A stretch of DNA of 5,769 bases from Coxiellaceae bacterium (GTDB lineage: Bacteria; Pseudomonadota; Gammaproteobacteria; GCA-013414725), in NCBI GenBank assembly GCA_013414725.1, contig CP058706.1, forward strand, positions 155,644-161,412, read 5' to 3'. Of this stretch, positions 5,611 through 5,769 are shown in pieces. The position numbers and the translations under genes are program-made. The notes beneath the pieces were generated by a model, which saw nothing but the letters and a program-made list of their open reading frames with translations, had not been told where the DNA came from and did no database searches. The first letter of the stretch is position 1; every line of letters starts with the position of its first letter.

Positions 5611-5769
5611 TCACTCTGATATTAACTTTTCTCGCATCCAGTTAAAAATCGGATGAGTCATTCGATATTCTTGAATAAAAATAATTTTTTGATTGTTAAA
5701 TTTGATGACACTAGCACCAGGAAATGAATATTGCTGACCATTTGAAACACAAGCAAACTCCCATTGAAA
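5611..5769 (-). CDS. SnoaL/NTF2-like domain protein, C-terminal part
   Basis: The last 52 residues of a SnoaL-like (NTF2-superfamily) protein run from the window edge to TGA at 5611-5613. The visible part has WEFACVSNGQQYSFPGASVI and KIIFIQEYRMTHPIFNW. This matches the final beta-strands of the fold, where 'FPGASVVRF.DGKI...REYRMT' is the family pattern. Such proteins are small cone-shaped alpha+beta barrels that bind or isomerise small hydrophobic molecules. Specificity cannot be told from the C-terminal strands. Its start lies outside the window. A 199-bp gap separates it from DUF3775, so it is probably a separate transcription unit. Confidence 0.78.
   Translation of the reverse strand, partial: FQWEFACVSNGQQYSFPGASVIKFNNQKIIFIQEYRMTHPIFNWMREKLISE

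Noticed and set aside
1..5769. CRISPR array, tRNA, rRNA, insertion sequence or transposase
   Set aside because: No spaced direct repeats, no tRNA cloverleaf, no rRNA-like stretch and no transposase motif or terminal inverted repeats were found on either strand. No att site or mobile-element boundary is visible around the NTPase.

Overview
The window is a gammaproteobacterium-like stretch, entirely minus-strand, so genes read from high to low coordinates. It begins (right end) inside the 3' end of a SnoaL/NTF2-like gene, passes a roughly 200-bp AT-rich spacer, then an intact DUF3775 gene, then one very large broken gene filling about 4.7 kb, and ends in the first 48 codons of ruvC. The ruvC start and its usual gammaproteobacterial N-terminus ([14 protein letters not shown]) suggest a gammaproteobacterium. 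The large gene resembles, from memory, TIR/NACHT/HEAT proteins of Legionellales-type host-associated bacteria. That placement is an inference; no marker in the window fixes the genus.

The main content is the stretch 293-5003. At first sight it is about ten unrelated small ORFs. Read together they are consecutive pieces of one protein of about 1,573 residues. Its order is: N-terminal hydrophobic helix, TIR-like domain, low-complexity linker, NACHT-type STAND NTPase (Walker A, Walker B, sensor-1 TSRP, winged-helix region), a long HEAT-repeat array, an unassigned C-terminal domain, and a charged, proline-containing tail. Fifteen single-base shifts (13 missing bases, 2 extra) restore one frame from 5003 to the stop at 293. 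The frame arithmetic closes exactly, no premature stop remains inside the rebuilt frame, and most shifts lie in A/T runs. The locus is therefore either a pseudogene decaying by slippage or, at least as likely, an intact gene damaged by homopolymer errors in the assembly. It is annotated here as a pseudogene with its pieces listed.

DUF3775 stops 33 bases before the outermost possible start of the large gene, in the same frame, so the two probably form one transcription unit. If functional, the large protein would be a STAND sensor with a TIR effector domain: HEAT repeats sense, NACHT oligomerises, TIR acts. That is the plan of bacterial immune NTPases, and also of some proteins that act in eukaryotic hosts. 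The 148-bp gap before ruvC carries a perfect 8-bp inverted repeat and three GCTAAC copies but no clear terminator. The ruvC piece is near 49% G+C, whereas three sampled 60-base lines of the large gene are 30-35%, which fits an accessory insertion beside a core gene.
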